Positions 27,217 through 36,556 of a DNA stretch of 64,000 nt are shown in pieces. The DNA lies in the NCBI RefSeq assembly GCF_009760405.1, contig NZ_WRPP01000002.1, positions 248,001 through 312,000 on the forward strand, given 5' to 3'. The position numbers and the translations under genes are program-made. This stretch comes from Nocardia terrae. Lineage in GTDB: Bacteria; Actinomycetota; Actinomycetes; Mycobacteriales; Mycobacteriaceae. Position 1 is the first letter of the stretch; every line of letters begins with the position of its first letter. The notes under the pieces were generated by a model. It saw only the letters and a program-made list of their open reading frames with translations. It searched no databases and was not told where the DNA came from.

Positions 27217-28413
27217 ATGGCCAAGTCCGCACCCATCGCGGTGGACCCCGACAACGAACTCGACTACGAGGACGGCGTTTCGGGCAAGAAGCACAGCCTG
27301 TTCGAGCGGTTGTACACCGGCACCGGCGGTTTCGAGATCGTCGGCAAGCGCAAGGTGTACTACGGCATCGCCGCGGTGCTCATCGCGATCGCCGCGCTGA
27401 GCATGGGGCTCAAGGGATTCACCCTCGGCATCGACTTCGCCGGCGGTTCCCGCATCCAGCTGCCCGCCGCCGCGGACGTCACCACCTCGAAGGTGGACGA
27501 GGTCTACCGGGCCACCCTGCACCACGACCCGGTGACCACCCAGAAGGCGGGTTCGGGTTCGTCGGCCACGATCCAGATCCGGTCGGACTCGCTGTCGACC
27601 GAGGACGCCGACAAACTGCAGACCGCGCTGTTCGACGCCTTCCACCCGAAGAATTCGAGCGGCCAAGCCGACCGCAATGCCATCAGCATCGCCCAGATCA
27701 GTGAGACCTGGGGCGGTCAGGTCACGCACAAGGCGCTGCTGGCGTTGGTGGTGTTCGTCGTCTTGACCATGATCTACATCGCGATCCGCTTCGAGCGCGA
27801 CATGTCGATCGCGGCCATCGGCTCGCTGTTCTTCAACCTCGTCGTGACCGCGGGCATCTACTCGCTGGTCGGTTTCGAGGTGACGCCCGCCGCGGTCATC
27901 GGTCTGCTCACGATTCTGGGTTACGTGCTCTACGACAACGTGGTCGTCTTCGACAAGGTCGAGGAGAACACCCGCGGCGTGCTGCACCTGACCAAGCACA
28001 CGTACGCGGAGAAGGCGAACCTGGCGGCCAACCAGACGCTGATGCGCTCGATCAACACCACCGTCATCGGCATCCTGCCGATCATCGGCATGCTGGTGAT
28101 CGCGGTGTGGCTGCTGGGCGTGGGCACGCTCAAGGACCTGGCGCTGGTGCAGCTGGTCGGCATGATCGTGGGCGGCTACTCGTCGATCTTCTTCGCGGTG
28201 CCGGTGCTGGTGTCGATCAAGGAACGCTGGGGTCCGGTGGCCGCGCACACCAAGAAGGTGCTGGCCAAGCGGTCCGGCGCGGGCAAGGCGCGGGTCGGGG
28301 CCGCGGCCGCGGCGCGGGCGGGGTCGGCCAGCCGGCCCGTGGAACCGATGAGCTCCGGAGCGCCGCGACCCGGCGCTCGGCCGAGTGGGAAACGACAGAA
28401 GCGGCGGCACTGA
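27217..28413 (+). CDS. secF: Protein translocase subunit SecF
   Basis: A 398-residue SecF: first helix near 45-63, GIDFAGGSRIQLP motif, and C-terminal helices with VIGLLTILGYVLYDNVVVFDKV, followed by a long basic Ala/Arg-rich cytosolic tail. ATG at 27217 is chosen because AAGGAGG ends 7 bases upstream; an upstream GTG at 27211 overlaps the secD stop. It pairs with SecD in the membrane. Confidence 0.97.
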   Translation: MAKSAPIAVDPDNELDYEDGVSGKKHSLFERLYTGTGGFEIVGKRKVYYGIAAVLIAIAALSMGLKGFTLGIDFAGGSRIQLPAAADVTTSKVDEVYRATLHHDPVTTQKAGSGSSATIQIRSDSLSTEDADKLQTALFDAFHPKNSSGQADRNAISIAQISETWGGQVTHKALLALVVFVVLTMIYIAIRFERDMSIAAIGSLFFNLVVTAGIYSLVGFEVTPAAVIGLLTILGYVLYDNVVVFDKVEENTRGVLHLTKHTYAEKANLAANQTLMRSINTTVIGILPIIGMLVIAVWLLGVGTLKDLALVQLVGMIVGGYSSIFFAVPVLVSIKERWGPVAAHTKKVLAKRSGAGKARVGAAAAARAGSASRPVEPMSSGAPRPGARPSGKRQKRRH

Positions 28414-28431
28414 CGGCGGGGGGTTACGACG

Positions 28432-30150
28432 GTGAAGCAAGACCATAGGTTCGTGCGCCGGACCGCGGTAGCCCTGGTCTCGGGTGCGCTCGCCGCCGGC
28501 GCGCTGGCCGGTTGTTCGTCCAAGAACCAGGTGCCCTCCATCGGCTACGGCGTGGACGCGGTCATCGCCAGTTACAACGGCAGCAGCACCCTGGGCGCGA
28601 ACAGCGGTGCGGCCGCGGTCTTCCCGCGGGTGCTGACCGGTTTCTTCTACACCGGCCCCGATGGGCAGCCGGTGGCCGACACCGATACCGGCACCGCCAA
28701 GGAGGTGCCGGGCGACGCCCAGACCATCCAGTACCGGCTCAGCGCGGAGGGGACCTACTCCGACGGAGTCGCCACCTCGTGTGACGATCTGGTGCTGACC
28801 TGGGCGGCGCGCAGCGGACGGTTCACCAAAGCCGGTCCGGGCGGGCCGGTTCCGCTGTTCGACGCGGCGAGCACCGACGGCTACCGCGATATCGAGCGGG
28901 TGGACTGCCAGCCCGGATCCAAGGACGCCACCGTGGTGTTCCGGCCGGGCAAGCACTATTCGGCGTGGAAGACGCTGTTCAACGCCGGTGATCTGATGCC
29001 CGCGCACGTGATCGCCACCCAGACCAAGATCCCGACCGTGGTGACGCCGGTGCAGACCGGCGACCAGCCGACGCTGGAGAAGATCGCCGACTTCTGGAAC
29101 AACGGCTGGAAGCTCACCCCGGGCAAGCTGGACCTGACCGTGCTGCCCGCCTCGGGCCCGTACCGCATCGACTCCTTCAGCGACAAGGACGGTCTGGTGC
29201 TGGTGAAGAACGAGAAGTGGTGGGGCAATGCGCCCAGGACGCCGCGGATCGTGGTGTGGGACAGGCATTCCGACCTGAAGTCGAAGGTATCGGACTCCTC
29301 GGTCGGCGTGCTCGACGTCGGCGCGGGGTCGCTGGGCGATGTGAGCCTGGGCGGCTTCCACAAGCAGAACCTGCCGGGGCGCGGGGTAGAACAGCTGGTG
29401 CTGGGCACCGGCGGGGTGTTCGGGTCGGCGGACGCGCGGCGGGCCTTCGCGCTGTGCGTGCCGCGGCAGGCGCTGTTCGACAAGTTCGGGCACCCCGGTT
29501 ACGACGTGAAGCTGGGGCTGGGCGCGGGCGTGCTGAATTCGCGTACCGTGCCGCAGGATTCGGTGTACTACCCGGCGATCGCGGGTGCCGGGGACAAGTA
29601 CAAGGGCGGGGACGCCACGGCCTCGCAGGCCGCGGCGTCGTCCGGTCTGCAGAATCAGACGGTCCGCATCGGGTATGTGAAGCCCGATGAGCGGCGGTCG
29701 GCGATGGTCGCGGCCATCGCCGACGCGTGCAAGTCCGCGGGCATCACCGTGGTCGACGCGGGCGCACCGGATTTCGCCGCTTCGCAGCTCACCGAGGGCA
29801 AGGTCGACGCCGTGCTCGGTGGGACCGCGAGCATGCCGGGTCCCTCCGGCACGATCGCCGACACCGACGCCATCGCCTCGTTGCGTACCGGCGCGGGCCT
29901 GAATTTCGGCCGATTCGGCAACGGCCGCTACGATGCCATCGCGGATCAGCTTGCGGCCGAGGACAACTCGACCACCGTGCTGAACTTGCTGACCGAGCAG
30001 GAGAACCTGCTCTGGGGCGAGATGCCGTCGATTCCGCTGTTCGCCGGGCCCCGCACCATCGGGTTCGGCGACGGTATGGAGAACGGGATCGCCAATCCCT
30101 CGCGCGCGGGCGCGGGCTGGAACATGGATCGCTGGGTGCTGAAACGGTGA
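28432..30150 (+). CDS. DppA/OppA-family solute-binding lipoprotein
   Basis: A 572-residue lipoprotein with signal peptide and lipobox ALAGC (Cys about residue 28), followed by a family-5 peptide-type binding fold (YSDGVATSCDDLVLTW, SGPYRIDSF, NEKWWGNAPRTPRIV). A lipoprotein of this type lies between secF and apt in M. tuberculosis as well (Rv2585c), so this is backbone rather than acquired DNA. No permease or ATPase lies nearby, so it may work with a distant transporter or have another envelope role. Confidence 0.92.
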   Translation: MKQDHRFVRRTAVALVSGALAAGALAGCSSKNQVPSIGYGVDAVIASYNGSSTLGANSGAAAVFPRVLTGFFYTGPDGQPVADTDTGTAKEVPGDAQTIQYRLSAEGTYSDGVATSCDDLVLTWAARSGRFTKAGPGGPVPLFDAASTDGYRDIERVDCQPGSKDATVVFRPGKHYSAWKTLFNAGDLMPAHVIATQTKIPTVVTPVQTGDQPTLEKIADFWNNGWKLTPGKLDLTVLPASGPYRIDSFSDKDGLVLVKNEKWWGNAPRTPRIVVWDRHSDLKSKVSDSSVGVLDVGAGSLGDVSLGGFHKQNLPGRGVEQLVLGTGGVFGSADARRAFALCVPRQALFDKFGHPGYDVKLGLGAGVLNSRTVPQDSVYYPAIAGAGDKYKGGDATASQAAASSGLQNQTVRIGYVKPDERRSAMVAAIADACKSAGITVVDAGAPDFAASQLTEGKVDAVLGGTASMPGPSGTIADTDAIASLRTGAGLNFGRFGNGRYDAIADQLAAEDNSTTVLNLLTEQENLLWGEMPSIPLFAGPRTIGFGDGMENGIANPSRAGAGWNMDRWVLKR

Positions 30151-30187
30151 ACGCCGTGGTGGCGTGGTGTATGAGGAGTGGGTGTAG

Positions 30188-30760
30188 ATGAGCAAGCACG
30201 AGATGTTGGAGACAGCCGAAGTGGTGGGAGAACGGGCCGCCAAGGCCGAGGCCGCGGTTCAGCGGTTGACCCGCTGGCATGACGACTTCCCGACCCCGGG
30301 AGTGCGCTTCGCCGACCTCACGCCGGTGTTCGCCGACTCCGAGGGCTTCCGCTCGGTGCTGGACTGCTTCGCCGCCTGCGCCCCGGACGCCGATCTGGTG
30401 GCGGGCGTGGACGCGCGCGGCTTCCTGCTGGGCGCGGGCGTCGCGGCCATCCTCGGCACCGGCGTCATCGCGGTGCGCAAGGCCGGCAAGCTGCCGCCGC
30501 CGGTTCTTTCGCGGGAATACACCCTCGAATACGGTTCTGCCGCTTTGGAAATCCCCGCGGATGGTATCGATCTCGCCGGCCGCAGGGTGCTGCTGCTCGA
30601 CGACGTGCTGGCCACCGGCGGCACGCTGGCCGCGGCCGCGGAGCTGTTCACCGCCGCCGGGGCCGAGGTGGCCGCGGCGGCGGTGGTGCTGGAACTGGGC
30701 TTCCTCGAAGGCCGTGAGCGCCAGGGGAATTACCCGGTGACCTCGATCGTGAAGCTCTGA
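30188..30760 (+). CDS. apt: Adenine phosphoribosyltransferase
   Basis: Converts adenine and PRPP to AMP in purine salvage. The 190-residue type-I phosphoribosyltransferase has the PRPP loop VLLLDDVLATGGT and the family segments DFPTPGVRFADLTP, VDARGFLLGAGVA and REYTLEYGS. AGGAG lies 9 bases before ATG. In mycobacteria relA follows directly; here relA is displaced by about 9 kb. It ends one base from the convergent lipase gene. Confidence 0.97.
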   Translation: MSKHEMLETAEVVGERAAKAEAAVQRLTRWHDDFPTPGVRFADLTPVFADSEGFRSVLDCFAACAPDADLVAGVDARGFLLGAGVAAILGTGVIAVRKAGKLPPPVLSREYTLEYGSAALEIPADGIDLAGRRVLLLDDVLATGGTLAAAAELFTAAGAEVAAAAVVLELGFLEGRERQGNYPVTSIVKL

Positions 30761-30761
30761 G

Positions 30762-32156
30762 CTACTTGTTCGCGCCGATGGCCTGACCGATCAGGGCCTG
30801 CACGGCGGTCGGGAGGATCTCCCCGAGGGTCTGCCAGAAACGCGGTTCGGCCATGACGAAGGTCGGACTGCTGATGGTGCAGCCCTCGGGGGCGGTCACG
30901 CCGTCGAGACGATCGCGCAGCCAGTGGAAGGCGCCGGGCAGCTGCCCGGCGACCCCGGAGATGTGCTCGGCGAGCAGTTCCCGGTCGTAGACGACGCTGG
31001 GCGCGCCTTCGGCGCAGTACTTGTCGACCAGGCGGTCCACGCCCGCGTTCGGCAGGATCTCGTCGTATTGGGCGTGATAGATGTACACCGGCATGGACGG
31101 GGTGCGCCGGCCGAGGGAGTTCTCGGCGATGAAGCGCCGCACGGCGGGAGCGGCCAGCGGGTCGCCCTTGTAGCTGAGCGCTCCCAGGTAGTCGTAGAAC
31201 GGCACCAGCGCCGTGCCCTCCGGATGGCACAGCAGTTGCTTGGAGGCGAGCAGCACCTGCGCTACCGGGTCGACGACGTTGTCCCGCAACATGTCCCGGA
31301 CCTCGGGGTATTCGCCCGCGATCCCTGCGAAGACACCCATGATCAGGCCGGAGTAGAGGCCGCGGTTGTTGTGCCGCATGGCCTCGGGGTAGTCGGCGGC
31401 CGCGAGACCGCCCGCCGCGACGCCGACGATATTCAGTTCCGGCGCATAGTCTTTCGCGATCTCCGCGGCGAAGGACGAGGGCACGGTGCCGCCGGAGTAG
31501 CCCCACAGCGCTGCCGGGGTGCCCGCGCCGGAAAGCTGTGCGGGGGAGAAGCTTTCGGCGGCGCGGAGGCCGTCGAGGGTGGCCTGGGCATTGAGTTCGG
31601 AGGTGCCGTAGGAGGAATGCGGTCCCTCGTAGTCGGGTATCACCACCGTCCAGCCCTGGCCGACGCCCGCGGCGATGGGGATCATCGTCTCGGCGGCGTT
31701 GACGTAGTCGATGGGCAGTCCGCCGGACTGGATCACGTAGCTGGGCGCGCAGTACTGGGCGGCGCTGTCCTCGGCGATCTGATACGACAACAGTTTCCGG
31801 CCGCCCTCCGGTGCCGGGCCGCGCGGCACCAGGACCGTGGTGACCGTCGCGATGGCCTCGCCGAAGCTGTCGGTGGTGCGGTAGGACAGCTGCCAGGCAT
31901 CGATGTTCAACTGCACCAGGCCGAAGAACGCCGGGTTGATGCGCCGCGCGCGCAGGATCTCGCCGGGCCGGGCCGCGGCGACCTGGCCCGCCGGGGGTGC
32001 GTAGAAGTTGTCGACCTCGGGCGGCAGGGTGATGGCCGCGGGCGGTTCCACGGCGATGTCTTCGCTCGGCTCGGCGTAGGCCGTGGCGTGGGTCGCCATC
32101 AGCAGTCCGGCGGCCGCGCCCGCGGCGAACAGTCGTCCCCATCCTTGACCGGTCAT
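30762..32156 (-). CDS. Secreted LIP-family lipase
   Basis: A 464-residue secretory lipase (fungal/actinobacterial LIP family). It has a Sec signal peptide (LFAAGAAAGLLMATHATAYA, cleaved near residue 28) and the nucleophile elbow ALWGYSGGTVPS; the family's short N-terminal lid region precedes it. These enzymes hydrolyse acylglycerols or polar esters outside the cell. ATG at 32156 is chosen because it directly precedes a canonical signal peptide; upstream codons give no family match. The cytosolic LIP-type protein at 56953 is a distant paralogue lacking a signal peptide. Confidence 0.88.
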   Translation of the reverse strand: MTGQGWGRLFAAGAAAGLLMATHATAYAEPSEDIAVEPPAAITLPPEVDNFYAPPAGQVAAARPGEILRARRINPAFFGLVQLNIDAWQLSYRTTDSFGEAIATVTTVLVPRGPAPEGGRKLLSYQIAEDSAAQYCAPSYVIQSGGLPIDYVNAAETMIPIAAGVGQGWTVVIPDYEGPHSSYGTSELNAQATLDGLRAAESFSPAQLSGAGTPAALWGYSGGTVPSSFAAEIAKDYAPELNIVGVAAGGLAAADYPEAMRHNNRGLYSGLIMGVFAGIAGEYPEVRDMLRDNVVDPVAQVLLASKQLLCHPEGTALVPFYDYLGALSYKGDPLAAPAVRRFIAENSLGRRTPSMPVYIYHAQYDEILPNAGVDRLVDKYCAEGAPSVVYDRELLAEHISGVAGQLPGAFHWLRDRLDGVTAPEGCTISSPTFVMAEPRFWQTLGEILPTAVQALIGQAIGANK

Positions 32157-32349
32157 CGAATCTCTTTCGTAGCCACGACAATGTGGGCTAAACCGTCTCA
32201 GACATAGGGGGTCGCGGTCTGTGTGCGCGGACTCAGGGTTGAGCGGCCGAATTTGTTCGGATGACAGGATCCGCGACGGGTTCGCGGCTATTCGCCCTGT
32301 TGTAGTCATTCGCGGTGCGAACGGGTTCGGTCGTGGCCACAATGTGCCC

Positions 32350-33540
32350 GTGAGTACCGCACCCGATGATCCCGTCCCCGTGTCGGACTTCCTGGCCGCG
32401 CATCTGCCCGAGGCCGCCCGCGAGATGATGGCGGCGGTCGTGCGCAGCGTCCCCGACTATGAACAGCTGCCGCGCGAGCTGATCGAACAGGATCTGATCC
32501 ATCGGGCCGAGGACAATCTGCGGCTGTTCGTGCGGCTGCTGGGCGAGGGTCGCGAACCGCGGCCCGCGGATCTGGACGGGATGATCGATGTCGCCGTGCG
32601 CCGGGCGCGCGAGGGCATTCCGCTCGACGCGGTGCTGTCGGTGTATCACCAGGGCGCGCTGGCGGCGTGGAATTTCATGGCGGCACAGGCGAATACGAGC
32701 GCCGAGCGGGAGGAGTTGTTGCGGGCGGTGCCGCAGTTGTTGCGGTATCTGGGCATCGTGATTCCCGGCGTGGCCGGGTCGTATCTGCACGAGCGGCAGG
32801 ATCTGCACTGGGAACAGCGCGAGGCCAAACGCACGCTGGCGCAGGCGTTGTTGCAGGGCAAACCGGCCGAATTGCTGGCCGAGCGGTTCGGGATCGTGCT
32901 GGGCGGCTATCACGTGGTGGCGCTGCGCACCGCCGACGCGGCCGCCACGGTGGACGGGGTGCGGCCCGCCATGCGGGTGATCCACCGGGAGATCGACGCG
33001 CTCTCGCCCGCGGCGCTGACGGTGCTGGATCGAGCCGGAGGCTGGGTGCTGGTGCCGGTGGGCGAACCGGTCGCCCGGCTCGATGCCGCCGTGACCCGGA
33101 TCGCGGCCGCCGCGGGTGGCCGGGTGATAGCTGGAACGGCCACCGCGGCAGCGGTTTCGGAGATACCGCTGCGGGCCGAGGAGGCGGGGGAGATCGCGCG
33201 CCTGGCACTCGGACTAGGTCGACCGACCGGTGTGTACCGCATGGCCGACCTCGCCCTGCAATACCAGTTCGCGCGTCCCGGACCCGCCCGCGCCTGGCTG
33301 CTCGGCCTGCTCGCCCCGCTGACCGAGCACCAGCACCTGATGGAAGCCCTGCGCGCCTATCTGGCCCACGACCACAATCGGGTCGCGGCCGCGGAGTCCC
33401 TGGTGGTGCACCGTAATACGCTGAACTATCGCCTGAACCGCATCGCCGCCCTGACCGGCTACGATCCCGGCCGCTCCGAGCACACGCCGCTGTTCGCCGC
33501 GGCGCTCACCGCGTTCGATCTGGCCGCCGCCGAGCTCTAG
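32350..33540 (+). CDS. PucR/CdaR-like transcriptional regulator
   Basis: A 396-residue regulator ending in the PucR-type helix-turn-helix (AAESLVVHRNTLNYRLNRI, about 350-380). It is preceded by an RsbRD-like N-terminal helical domain (about 15-160) and a GGDEF-like central fold without catalytic motifs. It is divergent from the lipase at 30762, with about 190 bases between the starts, so it may control that gene. The GTG at 32350 start is approximate; a GTG six bases upstream is equivalent. Confidence 0.82.
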   Translation: MSTAPDDPVPVSDFLAAHLPEAAREMMAAVVRSVPDYEQLPRELIEQDLIHRAEDNLRLFVRLLGEGREPRPADLDGMIDVAVRRAREGIPLDAVLSVYHQGALAAWNFMAAQANTSAEREELLRAVPQLLRYLGIVIPGVAGSYLHERQDLHWEQREAKRTLAQALLQGKPAELLAERFGIVLGGYHVVALRTADAAATVDGVRPAMRVIHREIDALSPAALTVLDRAGGWVLVPVGEPVARLDAAVTRIAAAAGGRVIAGTATAAAVSEIPLRAEEAGEIARLALGLGRPTGVYRMADLALQYQFARPGPARAWLLGLLAPLTEHQHLMEALRAYLAHDHNRVAAAESLVVHRNTLNYRLNRIAALTGYDPGRSEHTPLFAAALTAFDLAAAEL

Positions 33541-33560
33541 CGGGCAACGGCGCCCGCCCG

Positions 33561-33848
33561 CTAGCGGGCAACGACCCGGGCGATGAAGCCGGTCACGATC
33601 AGCCAGAACACCGCCGCCAGGCCGTAATTCAGAATGATGTCGAAATTCGGGCTGCCGGTGTGGAACAGCCCGGGGAAGAACAGAGCCAGTGGTTCGGCGA
33701 GCCCCTTGATGAAGAGGAAGAACTTGTTGGACTGATCCGCGTTGAGGATCAGCATCAGGATGTACACGCCCTCGATGAGGGCGAACAGCGCGCCGACGCC
33801 GCTGATGATGCGAGCGGCGTGGACTTCATTGCGGGCCACGTACGGCAT
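33561..33848 (-). CDS. Small membrane protein of unknown function
   Basis: A 95-residue protein with three predicted membrane segments (about 12-36 IISGVGALFALIEGVYILML, 47-62 and 70-92). Conserved-looking features are the N-terminal RNEVHAARI and the NADQSNKFF loop. It resembles the small actinobacterial YggT-like proteins, but this is not a firm assignment. It is convergent with the PucR-like gene, 20 bases away. Confidence 0.7.
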   Translation of the reverse strand: MPYVARNEVHAARIISGVGALFALIEGVYILMLILNADQSNKFFLFIKGLAEPLALFFPGLFHTGSPNFDIILNYGLAAVFWLIVTGFIARVVAR

Positions 33849-33982
33849 AGGGGAGGGATGCCCGTTGTATGCCCTTTAAAACGGCTGGAACATTTGAAAC
33901 GGCGTGTGCTGGTCCGTGAAACGGCGTGTCCGCCATGACATGATGTCCGGGTGATCACCGCGGCGGCCGGAAGCTTGCGGGC

Positions 33983-35968
33983 GTGAAGCCCAAACACATC
34001 GTCGGTGGGGTAGCCGGCCTCGTCCTCGCGCTGATGACCCTCGTACTGGTCGTCATTCTTCCCTCCACCGAGACCAGTTGCGGCCCGGGCACACCCAGCC
34101 TGCCGAACGCCACCTCGGCCCGCACCGAACCCAACTGCCCGTCCACCGGATCGCCGGTCGAGGCGGGGCTGCAGGAGGGCGCGCAGCGGGTGCTGCGCTG
34201 CACGGTGGCGCACTTCGGAATGATGGACATGCGCGGCGTCGTCGACGACGCGTCGCTGCCGGACCTGAAGGCCGGGCGCGCCGTGGAATTCATCGTCGGG
34301 TCGGACTCGGGCAAGGGCGATGCGATCGTGTCGTTCCTGCAGGAGAACGCCGCCGCCTTCCGCGTCGACTATCTGATCTGGAAGCAGCGCAGCTGGACTC
34401 CCGGTGCGGCGGGCGGCACCGAGTGGAAGCCCCTCGACGATCGCGGCGACGTGGCCAAGAACCATTTGGACCGCGTGCAGGTCACCATCAAGTCCGAGGC
34501 GACCGCCTCCGCTGTGCCCTCGGCGGTCGACGCCTCCATGGCGGCCATGCCGGGCACGGTGAACGAGGCGGGCAGTCTGACCGGAGCCGGACGGCATCAA
34601 TATCCGCTGGCCGCAGGGGCGTTCACGGTGAGCGACGTGTTCGGGGCGCGCGGCGGTACGCACATGGGCGTCGACTTGGCGGCACCGGCGGGCACGCCCA
34701 TCTACGCGGCCGCCGACGGTCTCGTGGTGGCCTCGGGCGCGGCTTCCGGCTTCGGCGACTGGGTGGTCATCGATTCCCTCGACGAGAGCGGCCATCGGTA
34801 TTCGACGGTGTACGGCCACATGTACGAGAACGGCATCTTCGTGCACACCGGCGAAATCGTGCAGATGGGGCAGCACATCGCCGATGTGGGCAGCAATGGT
34901 GAATCCTCCGGGCCGCACCTGCATTTCGAGCTCGTACCGGGCGGACGGTTGACGGGCGGGCATCAGGTCGATCCCATGCCCTGGCTGGCGGGTGGATCGG
35001 TTCCCGCGCCGAGCGGCAGCGCACCGTACTGCGAGAACGGATTCGGTACCGCGGGCGGCAATCTCGCCTCCGGCAAGGTGCCGCCCGATCTCGAGATCTG
35101 GTATCGGCGGGCCGGGTCGCTGTGTCCCGAGATCAGCGCCTCGCTGCTGGCCGCGCAGGGTCAGGCGGAATCCGGCTTCCGGACCGATGCCGTCTCCCCG
35201 GACGGCGCGCAGGGCATCGCCCAGTTCATGCCCGGCACGGCCAAGGCCCTGGCCCCCGACGGGCAGCCCTACGTCATCGACGCGGACGGCAAAGGCTATG
35301 CCAGCGTGCTGGATCCGGCCGACGCGATCATCGGGCAGGGCCGCTACATGTGCGCCATCGCCAAGACCATCGAGGGCTGGATGAACGAGGGCAAGGTCTC
35401 CGGCGACCTGACCGCCCTCACCATCGCCGCCTACAACGCGGGTGAGGGCGCGGTGCTGGCCTCGGGCGGCATGCCCAATCAGATCGCGCGGCACTTCACC
35501 GAGACCCGGCCCTACGTCGCGCGGATCCTGGCCGCGGAACCGGGCTTCCGCAGCCTCGGCAGTGAGGGCCGATTCCAGGCCGACCAGAACTCCGACCTCG
35601 GACCGCAGATCGTGGCGGCCGGACAGCAGTGGCTCGGCACGCCTTACGTTTTCGGCGGCGGCGGTCCCGGTGGGCCGAGCGACGGCGGATTCGATGAGGC
35701 GGGCTTCACCGCGGCGGCGGTCTTCGCCGCCAGCGGGAGCACCATCAGCCTGCCGCGCACCGCGGAGCAGCAGTGGGAACAGGGCACCGATGTTCCGTTG
35801 ATCAATGCCAAGGCCGGTGATCTGGTGTTCGGGTCCTTCGGTCCGCGCGGGCCCTCCGATGTCGGCATCTACACCGGCAGCGGTCGCATGCTGCACGCCG
35901 AATCCGGTGGCAAGGTCGCCGAGGTTCCGCTGTCGAACGGGATGAAGGCGCGCCGCATCAGCCGCTGA
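33983..35968 (+). CDS. Three-module peptidoglycan hydrolase: M23, lytic transglycosylase, inactive NlpC/P60
   Basis: A 661-residue envelope protein with an N-terminal membrane anchor (about 7-27). Modules in order: an ARB_07466-like domain (about 60-170, DLKAGRAVEF, YLIWKQRSW), an M23 LytM endopeptidase (about 205-335, with metal ligands His227, Asp231 and His314 in HMGVD and PHLHF), an SLT lytic transglycosylase (about 370-515, catalytic Glu396 in GQAESGF), and a C-terminal NlpC/P60 fold (about 540-655). In the last module the catalytic Cys is replaced by Glu572 (DEAGF for DCSGF) and the usual His by Asp626 (SDVGIY), so it should be catalytically dead. It probably remodels the wall with the last module serving for binding. 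The start is a GTG. Confidence 0.9.
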   Translation: MKPKHIVGGVAGLVLALMTLVLVVILPSTETSCGPGTPSLPNATSARTEPNCPSTGSPVEAGLQEGAQRVLRCTVAHFGMMDMRGVVDDASLPDLKAGRAVEFIVGSDSGKGDAIVSFLQENAAAFRVDYLIWKQRSWTPGAAGGTEWKPLDDRGDVAKNHLDRVQVTIKSEATASAVPSAVDASMAAMPGTVNEAGSLTGAGRHQYPLAAGAFTVSDVFGARGGTHMGVDLAAPAGTPIYAAADGLVVASGAASGFGDWVVIDSLDESGHRYSTVYGHMYENGIFVHTGEIVQMGQHIADVGSNGESSGPHLHFELVPGGRLTGGHQVDPMPWLAGGSVPAPSGSAPYCENGFGTAGGNLASGKVPPDLEIWYRRAGSLCPEISASLLAAQGQAESGFRTDAVSPDGAQGIAQFMPGTAKALAPDGQPYVIDADGKGYASVLDPADAIIGQGRYMCAIAKTIEGWMNEGKVSGDLTALTIAAYNAGEGAVLASGGMPNQIARHFTETRPYVARILAAEPGFRSLGSEGRFQADQNSDLGPQIVAAGQQWLGTPYVFGGGGPGGPSDGGFDEAGFTAAAVFAASGSTISLPRTAEQQWEQGTDVPLINAKAGDLVFGSFGPRGPSDVGIYTGSGRMLHAESGGKVAEVPLSNGMKARRISR

Positions 35969-35975
35969 ATCGGGG

Positions 35976-36004
35976 TTGGCCCGGGTATTCGGGACATGTA
36001 CTAT
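35976..36004 (+). promoter_or_regulatory. Predicted sigma-70-type promoter giving a leaderless rrf2-type mRNA
   Basis: TTGGCC (35976-35981) and TACTAT (35999-36004) are separated by 17 bases. The expected start, about 7 bases after the -10 box, falls at or within two bases of the ATG at 36013, so the transcript would have little or no leader. No ribosome-binding site is seen. Confidence 0.55.
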
Positions 36005-36012
36005 CCCTATTC

Positions 36013-36492
36013 ATGTTGATGGGTGAAGGCGTCGAGTGGGGACTGCACTGCTGCCTGGTGTTGGCCTGGCTCGATGAGCACGCGCCCATCGCCACCGCTC
36101 GCCTGGCCGAGATGTACGAGCTGCCGCCGGAGTATCTGAAGAAGCGCCTGCAGCCGCTGGTGCGCGAGGGCATCCTCGAGTCCGTACCCGGCGCGCGCGG
36201 CGGCTATCGGCTCGGCCGCGCGCCCGAGCGCATCACGTTCATGGATGTGGTCGCCGCGATCGAGGGCCGCACCGGCGCGTTCCGCTGCACCGAGATCCGC
36301 AAACGCGGGGCCGGTGCGGCGGCGGCCGAGACCGAATTCGGCAAGGTGTGCGGTATCGCGAAGGTCATGGGTCGCGCGGATCTCGCCTGGCGGCGCGAGC
36401 TGGCGGGGGAGACCATCGCCGACCTGGTGGCCGACACCTCCGACAAGGCCGCCCAGCGCGCCCGGGACTTCTTCGAGCGTGTGAACGGCTGA
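36013..36492 (+). CDS. Rrf2-family transcriptional regulator
   Basis: A 159-residue Rrf2-type winged-helix protein (HTH about 25-60: IATARLAEMYELPPEYLKKR; wing VPGARGGYRLGR). Two cysteines in the effector loop region (Cys92, Cys113), rather than the three of iron-sulfur IscR/NsrR types, leave cluster binding doubtful; thiol or small-molecule sensing is possible. It precedes the MFS exporter and may control it. An ATG six bases downstream is an alternative start. Confidence 0.9.
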   Translation: MLMGEGVEWGLHCCLVLAWLDEHAPIATARLAEMYELPPEYLKKRLQPLVREGILESVPGARGGYRLGRAPERITFMDVVAAIEGRTGAFRCTEIRKRGAGAAAAETEFGKVCGIAKVMGRADLAWRRELAGETIADLVADTSDKAAQRARDFFERVNG

Positions 36493-36516
36493 ACGACAGC
36501 GGTATTCGAGAAACCT

Positions 36517-36541
36517 ACCCGGCCGTGCGGCCGGGTTTTTT
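36517..36541 (+). terminator. Intrinsic terminator directly before the MFS ribosome-binding site
   Basis: ACCCGGCC/GGCCGGGT arms with a GTGC loop are followed by six T residues (36536-36541). The Shine-Dalgarno sequence of the next gene begins three bases later, so any transcript reaching the MFS gene from upstream must pass this terminator. Confidence 0.85.
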
Positions 36542-36556
36542 GGAAGGAGATTCGGG

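Noticed and set aside
27013..30243. A 1076-codon open frame on the minus strand opposite secD, secF, the lipoprotein and apt.
   Set aside because: It is antisense to four well-supported genes, its translation is low-complexity Arg/Gly/His-rich, and such frames are expected opposite GC-rich codons.
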